64,000 nt of DNA. It comes from an uncultured Actinomycetes bacterium. GTDB lineage: Bacteria > Actinomycetota > Actinomycetes > Mycobacteriales > Nakamurellaceae. The translations under genes and the position numbers were made by a program. Below are positions 29,912 to 38,599 of this stretch, piece after piece; the first letter of the stretch is position 1, and the number at the start of each line of letters is the position of its first letter. The notes under the pieces are model-generated. The model was not told the DNA's origin, did not search any database, and saw only the letters and a list, made by a program, of their open reading frames with translations. The stretch is from positions 124,001 through 188,000 of the forward strand of contig CALANS010000209.1 in NCBI GenBank assembly GCA_937926105.1. The letters are read 5' to 3'.

Positions 29912-31141
29912 TTGGCAGCGACAAGAGTCATTGTGATCGGCGCGGGCCCCGTGGGGGTATCCGCTGCGCTTACCCTCGCGAGTGCCGGCGTACAGGTTGA
30001 TCTCTTCGAGTCTACGGCGGGTCCGAGCTCTGCCTCGCACGCCTCGACATTTCATCCGCCGACGTTGGAGATATTCAACGAATTTGGATTAGCTAACGAG
30101 TTTATTGAGCGCGGTATCAAGGTACGAACCCTACAGTATCGAGATCGGGACGACGGGGTACTTGCAGAATTCGACTATTCGGCCCTTGACGACGCTACCT
30201 CCTTTCCATTTCGACTTCAGGCCGAGCAGCGAGAGTTCACAAAGATGGCCTGCGCGCGCCTTGCTCAGTATCGACACGTCAATATTCATTTCAACACCGA
30301 GATTAACTCTGTCCGAACAGATGGAACTAGCGCGGTTGCTCAGGCCAGTGAGTCGGAGTACAGGGCAGACTGGATCATCGCAGCCGATGGAGCGAAAAGT
30401 AGCGCTCGCAAGGCTTTGGGTATCGGATTTCAAGGCAACACCTATCAAATGCGCTATCTAACGGTCAAGACCAAAGCCGATCTTAGGGAGTTCATCTCGG
30501 GCCTTTCGCCCGTCACTTACGTCAGCGGAGGGCCTGACGGCTTCGGCGTCCTCCAGCTTCCGGACCACTGGCGTATTGCGTTGCGAGTACCTGAAGGAGT
30601 TCCCGAGAATACAGCCACATCCGCCGCGTACATCGAGAGTCGACTTCACAAGACTTTGCCAGATGGTCCGGTAGAAGTTCCAGTTCTTGATCATTTCATC
30701 TATTTCATTCACCGACGATCTGCCGACCAATTTAAGGTGGGGCGGGTCCTGCTTGCGGGTGACGCTGCGCATCTCAATAGCCCTTCCGGGGGCATGGGTA
30801 TGAACAGCGGAATACACGACGCCTACGTGCTCGCACGAACGATTTGCGAGCTTGGGCAAGACCAAGATGCGGCGCACTCAGCATTGGAAGACGTCTCCAA
30901 CACCCGAAAGTACGTCGCCGACGAAATAATCGGGGTTCGAAGCGACCGAAACTATCGCGCCATTACGACACAAGATCAGGTCGCCCGCGCAGAATACCGC
31001 GTCAAAATGCGCGGCATTGCCGGTGACTGGGACGAGGCCCGAGAGTATCTGATGCGCGCGTCGATGCTCGACCACGCCCCAAGGCCAGATCAAACAATCG
31101 CCGACTTCATCGGCGAGCCTTCGCGAGGGTTGGAGCGATGA
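29912..31141 (+). CDS. FAD-dependent group A monooxygenase
   Basis: Flavin hydroxylase of 409 residues, resembling salicylate, hydroxybenzoate and 6-hydroxynicotinate monooxygenases. All three family motifs are visible: the GxGxxG dinucleotide fold (VIVIGAGPVGVSAAL), the DG motif (WIIAADGAKSSARKALG) and the GD motif (GRVLLAGDAAHLNSPSGGMGMNSG). It would use NAD(P)H and O2 to hydroxylate an aromatic or heterocyclic ring. The TTG at 29912 is chosen because AAGGA lies 8 bases ahead and the Rossmann motif then starts at residue 4. Its stop overlaps the ATPase gene (ATGA). Being placed within the transporter genes suggests it acts early on the imported compound. Confidence 0.88.
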   Translation: MAATRVIVIGAGPVGVSAALTLASAGVQVDLFESTAGPSSASHASTFHPPTLEIFNEFGLANEFIERGIKVRTLQYRDRDDGVLAEFDYSALDDATSFPFRLQAEQREFTKMACARLAQYRHVNIHFNTEINSVRTDGTSAVAQASESEYRADWIIAADGAKSSARKALGIGFQGNTYQMRYLTVKTKADLREFISGLSPVTYVSGGPDGFGVLQLPDHWRIALRVPEGVPENTATSAAYIESRLHKTLPDGPVEVPVLDHFIYFIHRRSADQFKVGRVLLAGDAAHLNSPSGGMGMNSGIHDAYVLARTICELGQDQDAAHSALEDVSNTRKYVADEIIGVRSDRNYRAITTQDQVARAEYRVKMRGIAGDWDEAREYLMRASMLDHAPRPDQTIADFIGEPSRGLER

Positions 31142-31959
31142 ATACTTCGAGGGCCAGCGCTCGCCAGAGCTCCGTCCATGGGCCCGATCCCGTGGCAACA
31201 GCGCAGCATCTCTCGGCGATTTCGCTCAGTGACGTCGGGAAATCATTTCGGATGACGCAGGGACGAGTAGAGGTGGCGCTCGACGCCATCAACCTGGAGG
31301 TCTACTCGGGTGAGTTTCTTGTCCTTCTAGGCCCGTCTGGATGTGGAAAATCCACGCTGCTGCGGATAGTCGCCGGACTTTACGAGCCGAGTACGGGAGT
31401 CGTGCAACGGCGGGATCCTGACCTCCTGACCCAGGTCGGGTTCGCCTTTCAGGATTCCAATCTGATGCCTTGGCGCAATGCCCAACAGAATGTGGAGCTG
31501 CCCCTCGAGCTGATGGGGATCGCCAAGAAGCAGCGCCGAGCAAGGGCCGCAGCCCTCCTGAATGACGTTGGACTCGCGAACTATGCCGATGCGTATCCAC
31601 ATCAATTGTCGGGCGGGATGAAACAACGAGTCGCAATAGCTCGGACGATAGCAAAGGACCCGGCGCTCCTCTTGATGGACGAGCCATTCGGTGCATTAGA
31701 CGCGCAGACTCGAGAGCACATGAACCTGGATCTCCAGACTCTTTGGATGATGTCCCGTACCACGACAATATTCGTGACGCACTCCATCTCCGAAGCTGTG
31801 TTCCTAGCGGACCGGGTGGTCGTCATGTCCGCGCGGCCGGGGAGGATCAGCGACATCATCCCCGTGGATTTTGCGCGACCACGCGGGGTTGGCCTGTACG
31901 CGGACCCGGAGTTCGTTGAGCTGACGAGAATTCTGCGCGAGCGATTGGATGAAGGATAG
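31138..31959 (+). CDS. NitT/TauT-type ABC transporter ATP-binding protein
   Basis: ATPase subunit of 273 residues of the importer. Walker A GPSGCGKST, Q-loop FAFQDSNLMPWRNA (the PWR motif is typical of the nitrate/taurine/sulfonate class), signature LSGGMKQR, Walker B LLLMDEPFGALDAQTRE, switch His VTHSISEA, and the C-terminal RVVVMSARPGRI found in SsuB/TauB. The ATG overlaps the preceding stop by 4 bp, and the permease gene follows immediately. Confidence 0.95.
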   Translation: MNTSRASARQSSVHGPDPVATAQHLSAISLSDVGKSFRMTQGRVEVALDAINLEVYSGEFLVLLGPSGCGKSTLLRIVAGLYEPSTGVVQRRDPDLLTQVGFAFQDSNLMPWRNAQQNVELPLELMGIAKKQRRARAAALLNDVGLANYADAYPHQLSGGMKQRVAIARTIAKDPALLLMDEPFGALDAQTREHMNLDLQTLWMMSRTTTIFVTHSISEAVFLADRVVVMSARPGRISDIIPVDFARPRGVGLYADPEFVELTRILRERLDEG

Positions 31960-31960
31960 A

Positions 31961-32818
31961 ATGACGGCTATTCCGGATACCTCGACCCTGGCGAAGGTAG
32001 AGTCTACGTCAACCAGACGCCCCTCACGCAGAGTCCCGAGATGGCTGCCTTTTGTGACGACCCCCGGCATAGTCGTTGTATTCGTCATCGCATGGGCAAT
32101 ACTATCTGGCGCCGGGAAGATCTCGCCGCTCGTACTGCCCAGTCCGCGGGCAGTTCTCGACGCTTTCGTCACCGATGTTGGTCAGGGGTACGTATGGACA
32201 CATGGCGTTCTCATCACATTGGAGGAGACGGTCCTGGGGTTTGCCCTGGGCCTGGCCGGGGGCCTGATTCTGGGCTACTTTATGGGGAAATACGTTCTCG
32301 TCAACTCCATAGCCAGTCCATTTGTCATCGCATCTCAAGTCGTCCCAAAGGTGGCGCTGATGCCCCTTTTCATCCTCTGGTTCGGGTTTGGAGTCACCTC
32401 CAAAATCGCGATTTCTGCCATGTTGTCGTTCTTCCCCATCCTTACCAATGTGGCGCTAGGAGTAAGGTCCGTCCCGCCGCCGATGAACGAAATGCTAACC
32501 TCCTTCAATTCGAGTCGATGGCAACGGTTCCGGAAACTTGAGGCACCGAGCGTGCTGCCGTACATGCTTGCCGGCTGCGAGGTGGCTATCGTTCTGTCGT
32601 TGATCGGTGCGGTTGTGGGTGAGTACCTCGGTGGGACCGATGGATTGGGCAGCCTTGTGATTGCCGCACAGAGCCAGCTGAATATAGCCGATCTATACTC
32701 GACCATCCTATTGATGACGCTACTGGGATTTCTCCTGTACTCCATCGTCGCGTTGGGTAAGCGGGTCCTCATACCCTGGCACGAGTCGGTCCGTGTTCAT
32801 CAGCGCCAGGACTCTTAG
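31961..32818 (+). CDS. NitT/TauT-type ABC transporter permease
   Basis: Inner-membrane permease of 285 residues. Hydrophobic helices start at GIVVVFVIAWAIL; the central LEETVLGFALGLAGGLILGYFMGKY block and the EAA-type loop region (MNEMLTSFNSSRWQRFRKLEAPSVLPY) match SsuC/TauC-type permeases and contact the ATPase. The ATG at 31961, just after the previous stop and preceded by GAAGGA, is preferred; an ATG at 31949 would overlap the upstream gene. The binding protein, ATPase and permease together make a complete importer. Confidence 0.93.
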   Translation: MTAIPDTSTLAKVESTSTRRPSRRVPRWLPFVTTPGIVVVFVIAWAILSGAGKISPLVLPSPRAVLDAFVTDVGQGYVWTHGVLITLEETVLGFALGLAGGLILGYFMGKYVLVNSIASPFVIASQVVPKVALMPLFILWFGFGVTSKIAISAMLSFFPILTNVALGVRSVPPPMNEMLTSFNSSRWQRFRKLEAPSVLPYMLAGCEVAIVLSLIGAVVGEYLGGTDGLGSLVIAAQSQLNIADLYSTILLMTLLGFLLYSIVALGKRVLIPWHESVRVHQRQDS

Positions 32819-32826
32819 GAACGGGC

Positions 32827-34530
32827 ATGCGGGTTCAAGGTGAGTTAAACGCCCTCCGGCTGATGCGATCGGCGTACGAATCAGGGATCCGGAATGTGTG
32901 GTTTAACAGCGGCTCGGATCTAGTTCCCCTTCAGGAAGCGATCCGGGTGGGAACTGAGTCTGGGTCCAATGTCCCCACGTTACGACAATGCGTTCACGAG
33001 CATGTTGCGCTATCAGCGGCCATGGGCGAATGCATGGCAACGGGACGCCCGTCAATGACGGTGGCGCATGCGGATCTCGGACTATTGAATTATGGTGGAG
33101 CGATCCATAACGCCTCGGCGGGTGGCTATCCAGTGGTGATCCTCACTGGATACCCGCCGACCACTCCTTCGGAGAGGACCTCAAAGGTCTATTGGCTGCA
33201 ACAAATTGCAGATCAGGGGGCTGTTATACGCCAGTATGTCAAGTGGGACTACAAGCTCACACCCTACGACGATCCTGCGTTCATATTGAGTCGTGCGGTG
33301 CAGATTGCGATGACCCCACCGCGCGGACCGGTATATATCAGTGCACCCCTGGAGGTTACCTCCGGTAGGTGGGACGGCGACGGTGCTGAGCTTCAGTCCG
33401 CGTGCAACCTGGGGCTGGTGGCGCACGGATCAGGAAAATCTGATCTCTTGGAGGACCTCGCCGCGCGACTGTTGCGTGCTCGTAGTCCGTTGGTTGTGAC
33501 CGATCGTCTGGGAAATGACCCAGCGGCTGTTGGGGTGCTGAGCGATTTGGCATCGGAGTTTGGCATAGCTGTACATGCGACGAGACATAGAATGAATTTT
33601 CCGGATGATCACCCATCGTCAGGGGCCATCTCAATCGAAGACGCGGACGTAATTCTGGTGGTGGAGTCCGCGGTGCCGTGGATACCGGCGCTGAAGACAC
33701 CGAACCCGGATTCATTCGTCGCCGTAGCATCTGCCGACCCTGTGTTTCGCAGAGTGCCTCTGGTCGAGTTCAGGGCAGACCTACGCCTTGTCTGCGATCC
33801 CCGGGAGATGCTTGCCGACCTGGTGGAATGTATGCGCGCGCTCGCCGATAGCGATACCGCGGCGCATGCGCGCCGGCGATCGAGGCTATTTCGGATCAAA
33901 CGCGATCAGGATGAGGCGGCGTGGCGCGTAGACGCCAAGCGGGCGCTTGACAGCCCCGTCCCGTCGGAATCATCGTTGCAGGCCGCGCTTGCCAATGTAA
34001 TGTGCGCCGAGGATGTCCTGTGCTGGGAGATCGTGCAGAACGATCGGATTTCACGAATTGCTCCCCAGACGCTATTCGAAAAGGGCGGATCAAGCTTGGG
34101 CTGGGCACCCGCGGCTGCGATAGGCTACACCATGGCAAAGCCGGGTCCGAGAGTCATCGCATTGTGTGGTGACGGCGGATACTACTTCAGCGACCCGCTT
34201 GCCTGTGTCTGGATGCAATTAGAGCATAGGGCTCCGGTAGTCACCGTCATTGCGAATAATCGCGGATATCGTACGGGCACCACCGCGTTTGTGAAGCGAT
34301 ATCCACGTACCGTAGTCAATGATCGGGACCTCGTGGGCGGCCAGGTGTCTGGTGTTGTTGACCTGACGACGATCACGCAAGCGAATGGCGGCTTTGGAAG
34401 GTCCGTCCACAGCAACAATGACCTCGTCCCGACGCTGCAGGACGCCCTGGCTGCGGCCGCGGATGGGAAACCGGCGGTGGTCGATGTATGGCTTCCCGAG
34501 CATGTTACCGGCAATCATCCGCTGAAGTGA
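32827..34530 (+). CDS. Thiamine-diphosphate-dependent enzyme (decarboxylase/synthase-like)
   Basis: Protein of 567 residues with the three-domain layout of the acetolactate synthase/benzoylformate decarboxylase superfamily. The N-terminal PYR domain has the cofactor-activating Glu58 (QCVHEHVALSAAMG). The C-terminal PP domain has the ThDP motif GDGGYY (from residue 448) ending in NN (477-478). The central domain is weakly conserved and shows no clear FAD site. Reaction unknown: decarboxylation of a 2-oxo acid to an aldehyde fits the aldehyde dehydrogenase gene that follows, but an acyloin-type or acetyltransfer reaction is also possible. It lies 8 bases after the permease stop, with AGGAACGG before the ATG. 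Confidence 0.85.
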   Translation: MRVQGELNALRLMRSAYESGIRNVWFNSGSDLVPLQEAIRVGTESGSNVPTLRQCVHEHVALSAAMGECMATGRPSMTVAHADLGLLNYGGAIHNASAGGYPVVILTGYPPTTPSERTSKVYWLQQIADQGAVIRQYVKWDYKLTPYDDPAFILSRAVQIAMTPPRGPVYISAPLEVTSGRWDGDGAELQSACNLGLVAHGSGKSDLLEDLAARLLRARSPLVVTDRLGNDPAAVGVLSDLASEFGIAVHATRHRMNFPDDHPSSGAISIEDADVILVVESAVPWIPALKTPNPDSFVAVASADPVFRRVPLVEFRADLRLVCDPREMLADLVECMRALADSDTAAHARRRSRLFRIKRDQDEAAWRVDAKRALDSPVPSESSLQAALANVMCAEDVLCWEIVQNDRISRIAPQTLFEKGGSSLGWAPAAAIGYTMAKPGPRVIALCGDGGYYFSDPLACVWMQLEHRAPVVTVIANNRGYRTGTTAFVKRYPRTVVNDRDLVGGQVSGVVDLTTITQANGGFGRSVHSNNDLVPTLQDALAAAADGKPAVVDVWLPEHVTGNHPLK

Positions 34531-34591
34531 CCCGTCCTTGCGCTCGTGGCCACCACAGATGCCGTAGATCCTGAGAAGGAAGTAGGTACCG

Positions 34592-36007
34592 ATGTTTGAG
34601 GAAATAGACGTTGTATCCCCGATCGATGGGAACTCCATTGGAACCGTGCGCCGCCACTCGGCAGAGGACGCTCACGCCGCGCTGATGCGCGCGCGAACCG
34701 GATCTACTACCTGGGCGGCCATGACACCGAGTGAGCGGGGCCGAGTGCTCGTCGAGGCTGGCCGCCGGTTGCGAGAGCAGTCAGCAGAATTTGCCGCCAT
34801 TGATACCATCAATGCCGGCAGGTCACCCCAGGATTCGCTACGATCCACGCTTCGAGCGGCAGATTGCCTGGAGTATTATGGCGGGTTCGCGGACAAGGTT
34901 ACTGGAGAAACAATTCCGGTCCGCGGCGAATTTCATACATACACGTCGCGGGAGCCGTATGGCGTAGTCGTCGGAATAGTGCCCTGGAACAACCCATTGT
35001 TCTTCGCGACAAAAAAGCTTGCGCCGGCCCTAGCATTTGGGAACGCTATTGTCCTCAAGCCGGCGGAGGAGACTCCACTGTCCGCATTGAGAATTGTCGA
35101 CCTACTGCGTCAATGTGGACTGCCTGACGGGGTGGCCGACGTAATGGTGGGTGGAGCAGACGTTGGCGCTGCCCTTACTTCAGACGAGAATACCGATCTC
35201 ATCGTATTTACGGGTTCCTCGGCAACCGGCCGATCAGTGGCGCGGGCGGCTGCGGACCGGCTTATTCCGGTCTGCTTGGAACTGGGCGGCAAGTCAGCAC
35301 AGCTCGTCTTTGATGACTGCGACTTCGATCGTGCGATTGAAGGGGTGATATCTGGTGCTTTCGCAAGCTGCGGGCAGATGTGCATTGCCGGATCGCGAGT
35401 GTTTGTACAACGGCGGATTGCACACAAGTTTATCACTACGCTCTCCGATCGGGTGAACAGCTTGGTGTCCGGCGACCCGCGACAAGACGGGGTCAATATC
35501 GGGCCTCAGGTCACGGAAACCCAGCGCTCAAAGACAGTTCGTCTGATTGAGTCCGGAATCAAGGACGGTGCATCCGTCCTTGCGAGAGGCTCGATAGACT
35601 CCAGAAGTGCCGGCAGCAGGGGTTTCTATGTCGCACCGATAGTGTTCGGGGACACGGACCTATCGATGGCAATCGTACGAGAAGAGGTCTTTGGTCCCGT
35701 CGCGTGTGTTGCGACATTTGACACGGAAGACGATGCGATCCGCATGGCTCGGGAGACAGAATTCGGGCTGGCGGCTGGTGTATGGACAGAATCAGTCGGG
35801 CGTGCCCATCGGATGGCCTCGCGACTTCCGGTCGGGAATGTATGGATAAATAGCTACCGAACCTTGCTCGACAATGTGCCCTTTGGCGGCGTGGGGATGT
35901 CTGGCTACGGTCGCGAAGGTGGTTCGGCCGCGGCGGAACTATATACCCGAGTGAAGAGTGTTTGGACATCTACCGCTCGCGGAATGGAAGGAGTGCAGAT
36001 CCTTTGA
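34592..36007 (+). CDS. NAD(P)-dependent aldehyde dehydrogenase
   Basis: Class I/II-type aldehyde dehydrogenase of 471 residues. Conserved positions include Asn133 (VPWNNP), Lys156 (VLKPAEETP), Glu230 (LELGGKSAQ, general base) and Cys264 (GQMCIAGSR, nucleophile), with the late EVFGPVACV block. It would oxidise an aldehyde, plausibly the product of the preceding ThDP enzyme, to the acid. Its stop codon overlaps the TTG start of the next gene, so the two are translationally linked. Codon use is AT-richer than in the chromosomal genes nearby. Confidence 0.93.
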   Translation: MFEEIDVVSPIDGNSIGTVRRHSAEDAHAALMRARTGSTTWAAMTPSERGRVLVEAGRRLREQSAEFAAIDTINAGRSPQDSLRSTLRAADCLEYYGGFADKVTGETIPVRGEFHTYTSREPYGVVVGIVPWNNPLFFATKKLAPALAFGNAIVLKPAEETPLSALRIVDLLRQCGLPDGVADVMVGGADVGAALTSDENTDLIVFTGSSATGRSVARAAADRLIPVCLELGGKSAQLVFDDCDFDRAIEGVISGAFASCGQMCIAGSRVFVQRRIAHKFITTLSDRVNSLVSGDPRQDGVNIGPQVTETQRSKTVRLIESGIKDGASVLARGSIDSRSAGSRGFYVAPIVFGDTDLSMAIVREEVFGPVACVATFDTEDDAIRMARETEFGLAAGVWTESVGRAHRMASRLPVGNVWINSYRTLLDNVPFGGVGMSGYGREGGSAAAELYTRVKSVWTSTARGMEGVQIL

Positions 36008-36723
36008 TACGCGATATTCCCGGCGCGACCTCATTGTCGACCTCGCTTGCGGCGGTGTACGGGGTGATGGTACCTCCGCGAAATTTGACCGTCGAGCGTG
36101 AGCTGCGTATGCTTTTGCCTCCCGCGGCGCAATGGATTGTGTCGCGGTTCAGCTCAACCGCCGACGCATCGCTGCAAGATCGGACCGAGTCTTACCGCGA
36201 GCAGATGGTGGACTGGCGCAATCCTTTTGACGGCGCCGGCGTGACCGCTGCCTGGATTGCATGCACCGGGGCAGCGTATATGCTGGGACCCATCCGAGAC
36301 CGAGAAGTTTGCCAGTCGATCTCCGATGAGACCGGGATCGCGACACTGAGCGCGACCGGTGCTATTCTTGTCGCCCTGCAGGGCATGGGATGCGAATCGG
36401 TGGCCTTGGTGTCGCCCTATCCAGACTGGTTGACAGAGTTATCAGTCGGGTACTGGACGGCAGCCGGGATTAATGTGCGTACCTGCATACGGGTTGCGGC
36501 GCCGGGCAGCGAGTCTCCGTACGACGTCCGCACGCATCATATCCTTGATGCCATGCCAAGCTTCGTGGGTTCGGAGGATGTCCCGATACTATTTACTGGG
36601 ACGGGGATGGCAACTATAGAGGTCATGGCCAAATTGTCGACGTCTGCCGCGGTCTTGTCGTCGAACTTGTGCGGTGCCTGGTGGCTTCTGACTGGGCAAG
36701 GGCACCTGGCGGCGAGCGCATGA
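36004..36723 (+). CDS. Maleate isomerase/arylmalonate decarboxylase-like protein
   Basis: Protein of 239 residues of the Asp/Glu racemase superfamily, closest in pattern to maleate cis-trans isomerase and arylmalonate decarboxylase. It has an N-terminal YGVMVPPRN block (versus the usual VPSSN), a Cys in WIACTGAAYMLGP, the central GMGCESVALVSPYPDWLTE, and a second Cys in LSSNLCGAWWLL. One Cys in each half-site argues for cysteine-based isomerase chemistry. The TTG at 36004 is chosen from AAGGAG 10 bases upstream and the overlap with the aldehyde dehydrogenase stop; a longer reading from 35962 would lie wholly within that gene. Identification is at family level only. Confidence 0.7.
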   Translation: MIRDIPGATSLSTSLAAVYGVMVPPRNLTVERELRMLLPPAAQWIVSRFSSTADASLQDRTESYREQMVDWRNPFDGAGVTAAWIACTGAAYMLGPIRDREVCQSISDETGIATLSATGAILVALQGMGCESVALVSPYPDWLTELSVGYWTAAGINVRTCIRVAAPGSESPYDVRTHHILDAMPSFVGSEDVPILFTGTGMATIEVMAKLSTSAAVLSSNLCGAWWLLTGQGHLAASA

Positions 36724-37697
36724 GGAGGGTTGTGGTCGCGGCTGTTCAGGCGGCGCCTGTCTTCTTGGACCGCTCCGCGACGATAGCTAAGACGGTGACC
36801 CTCGTCCGAGACGCCGCGTCCAAAGGTGCCGAGGTGGTAGTGTTTCCCGAGTCTTTTATCCCTGGTTTCCCGTACTGGCCACGCGCGTATCCGCTTCCGT
36901 ACAGATCGAAGTCAATCGCGGCTCTGGAACTATTATATGAGAATTCATTGGACCTTAGTTCGGAGGAGCATGCGGCGCTAGCCGACGCAGCTCAGTCGTC
37001 GAACGTTCACATCATTGTCGGAGTGACCGAACGCGATCGTAGGTTTGGCACGTCGCTCTACAACACGGTTCTGACCTTCTTGCCCGATGGGCGTCTTGGA
37101 TACCGCCAGCGCAAATTGCTTCCAACATTTGATGAGCAGTGCGTGTGGGACAGGGGTGACGGGACTGACCTTCGGGTACAAGACCTCGAGTTCGGGGCGG
37201 TTGGTGCTCTCGTATGCGGAAATAATCGCATGACTCTCGCGAAAGCGAGACTGCTCCTCGGAGGCGAAGAGATACACGTGGCGATCTGGCCCGGCTATAG
37301 CAGGCAGCGGGCTCGGGCCGAGCTCACGACGCGGGCTTACGCTTTGGAAGGCGGTGTGTTCGCTATCATGGCGTCGTCCTTCCTGACGGTCGATATGGTA
37401 CCTGAGTGGTTCCCACTGCGTGACGAGACTGAGTGGGCGGTTGGCGGCTGCACGGGAATTGTAGGTCCTACGGGTGATTGGCTGGGAGACCCCATCGTCG
37501 GTAGGGAAGGTATCGCTATCGCGGAGCTTGACCCGGCCGAAATAGTACGTGCTCGGTATGCGACTGATGTTGCCGGATCCTATGGTCGACCAGATCTATT
37601 CAGGCTTGCTGTTAACGAGACCACAAGGCGCCGTCGAGGCCCCGGCGGGGAAGGTGTCCCGTGGAAGGAGTTAGAGCAGTGGACCATTTTGTCGTGA
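36720..37697 (+). CDS. Nitrilase
   Basis: Carbon-nitrogen hydrolase of 325 residues of nitrilase branch 1, predicted to hydrolyse a nitrile R-CN to the carboxylic acid and ammonia. The catalytic triad is Glu44 (VVVFPESFIPGFPYWP), Lys132 (YRQRKLLPTFDE) and Cys166 (GALVCGNNRMTLAKARLL). The Cys motif reads CGNN where most nitrilases have CGEN or CWEN, so this is a mildly divergent member. ATGA overlap with the previous gene. Its presence suggests that the catabolised compound or an intermediate carries a nitrile, or that the enzyme acts as an amidase. Confidence 0.88.
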   Translation: MRRVVVAAVQAAPVFLDRSATIAKTVTLVRDAASKGAEVVVFPESFIPGFPYWPRAYPLPYRSKSIAALELLYENSLDLSSEEHAALADAAQSSNVHIIVGVTERDRRFGTSLYNTVLTFLPDGRLGYRQRKLLPTFDEQCVWDRGDGTDLRVQDLEFGAVGALVCGNNRMTLAKARLLLGGEEIHVAIWPGYSRQRARAELTTRAYALEGGVFAIMASSFLTVDMVPEWFPLRDETEWAVGGCTGIVGPTGDWLGDPIVGREGIAIAELDPAEIVRARYATDVAGSYGRPDLFRLAVNETTRRRRGPGGEGVPWKELEQWTILS

Positions 37698-37707
37698 GAG
37701 GCGCTCA

Positions 37708-38496
37708 ATGAGGATTCGATTTCAGAAGCACACTGTTATCGGCCGTAACCCTTGGCTGGACGAGGCCTATGTCAAGCATTGTGAGCAGTTGGTCGGGGGT
37801 GTAGAGGTGGAGTTCGCTTCTTTGCCGGAGGGAGTGTACTCCGGGCCGGTCCCAGCTGACCTGGTAAAGTACGGGCAGCTCGAGGTGTTGTTTTCTTGGT
37901 ATTTCGCCGACCAGGCGAGGGCGGCGGAACGTAGCGGGTGCGAAGCCTACATCATCGGGACGAGCCAGGACCCAGGTCTGGCGATGGCACGGTCCCTGGT
38001 AAGCATCCCTGTCGTTGGCTATGGGAGCACGACCTTTGGTTTTCTGCACGGTCAGGGCCTCCGCTTCGGTGTCATCGGGTTCATCCGGGAGCTCGAGGAG
38101 GTTCTCCGCTCCAACATGCGGGCTGAGGGATGGATGAGCTCGTGTGTCGGCTTCGAGTACTTGCCTGAGGGGCGGGCGCTCGTGGAGTCGACTATCGCCT
38201 CGGGCGACCCTTCTGGGCTGCTGGCCGCCATGGCGCCGTTAGCCGCGCGGCTGAAGGCGTCTGGGGCCCAAGTGCTGGTGTCCGGGGAGGGGCTGGAGAA
38301 CGAAGTCCTGTGGGCACATGGGGTGCGTGACGTGGCTGGCCTGAAAGTGATCGACTCTAACGGGCTGGCGCTGATGACAGCGGTGATGCATGCGCAAGCG
38401 GTGAAGCTGGGAGTATGGGCGTCAGGTGACGATGGGTACTTTACGAGGCGGGCAGATCCCGAAGAGGTCGAGAGGATTCGTGGTGTTCTCTTCTAG
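37708..38496 (+). CDS. Asp/Glu/hydantoin racemase-like protein lacking catalytic Cys
   Basis: Protein of 262 residues with the double Rossmann-like fold of aspartate/glutamate/hydantoin racemases: start RIRFQKHTVIGRNPWLDE, SGCEAYIIGTSQDPGLAMARSLVSIPVVGYG, and GLRFGVIGF. In active family members a Cys follows IIG before the xDPG motif and a second lies in a VLGC-type strand; here the positions read Thr85 (GTSQDPG) and VLVSGEG. It probably does not racemise by the classical two-cysteine mechanism and may be a lyase, a binding protein or a new variant. Last gene of the operon, 10 bases after the nitrilase. Confidence 0.72.
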   Translation: MRIRFQKHTVIGRNPWLDEAYVKHCEQLVGGVEVEFASLPEGVYSGPVPADLVKYGQLEVLFSWYFADQARAAERSGCEAYIIGTSQDPGLAMARSLVSIPVVGYGSTTFGFLHGQGLRFGVIGFIRELEEVLRSNMRAEGWMSSCVGFEYLPEGRALVESTIASGDPSGLLAAMAPLAARLKASGAQVLVSGEGLENEVLWAHGVRDVAGLKVIDSNGLALMTAVMHAQAVKLGVWASGDDGYFTRRADPEEVERIRGVLF

Positions 38497-38599
38497 AACG
38501 GGGCGAGCACCTACCACGGGTTGTTGCGCGATGAGGACTGGGGCTTGGCCGAGGCAGGAGCGAGCGAGGTTGTTGGGCGGGTCTGTGTGGAGGGTGTGA

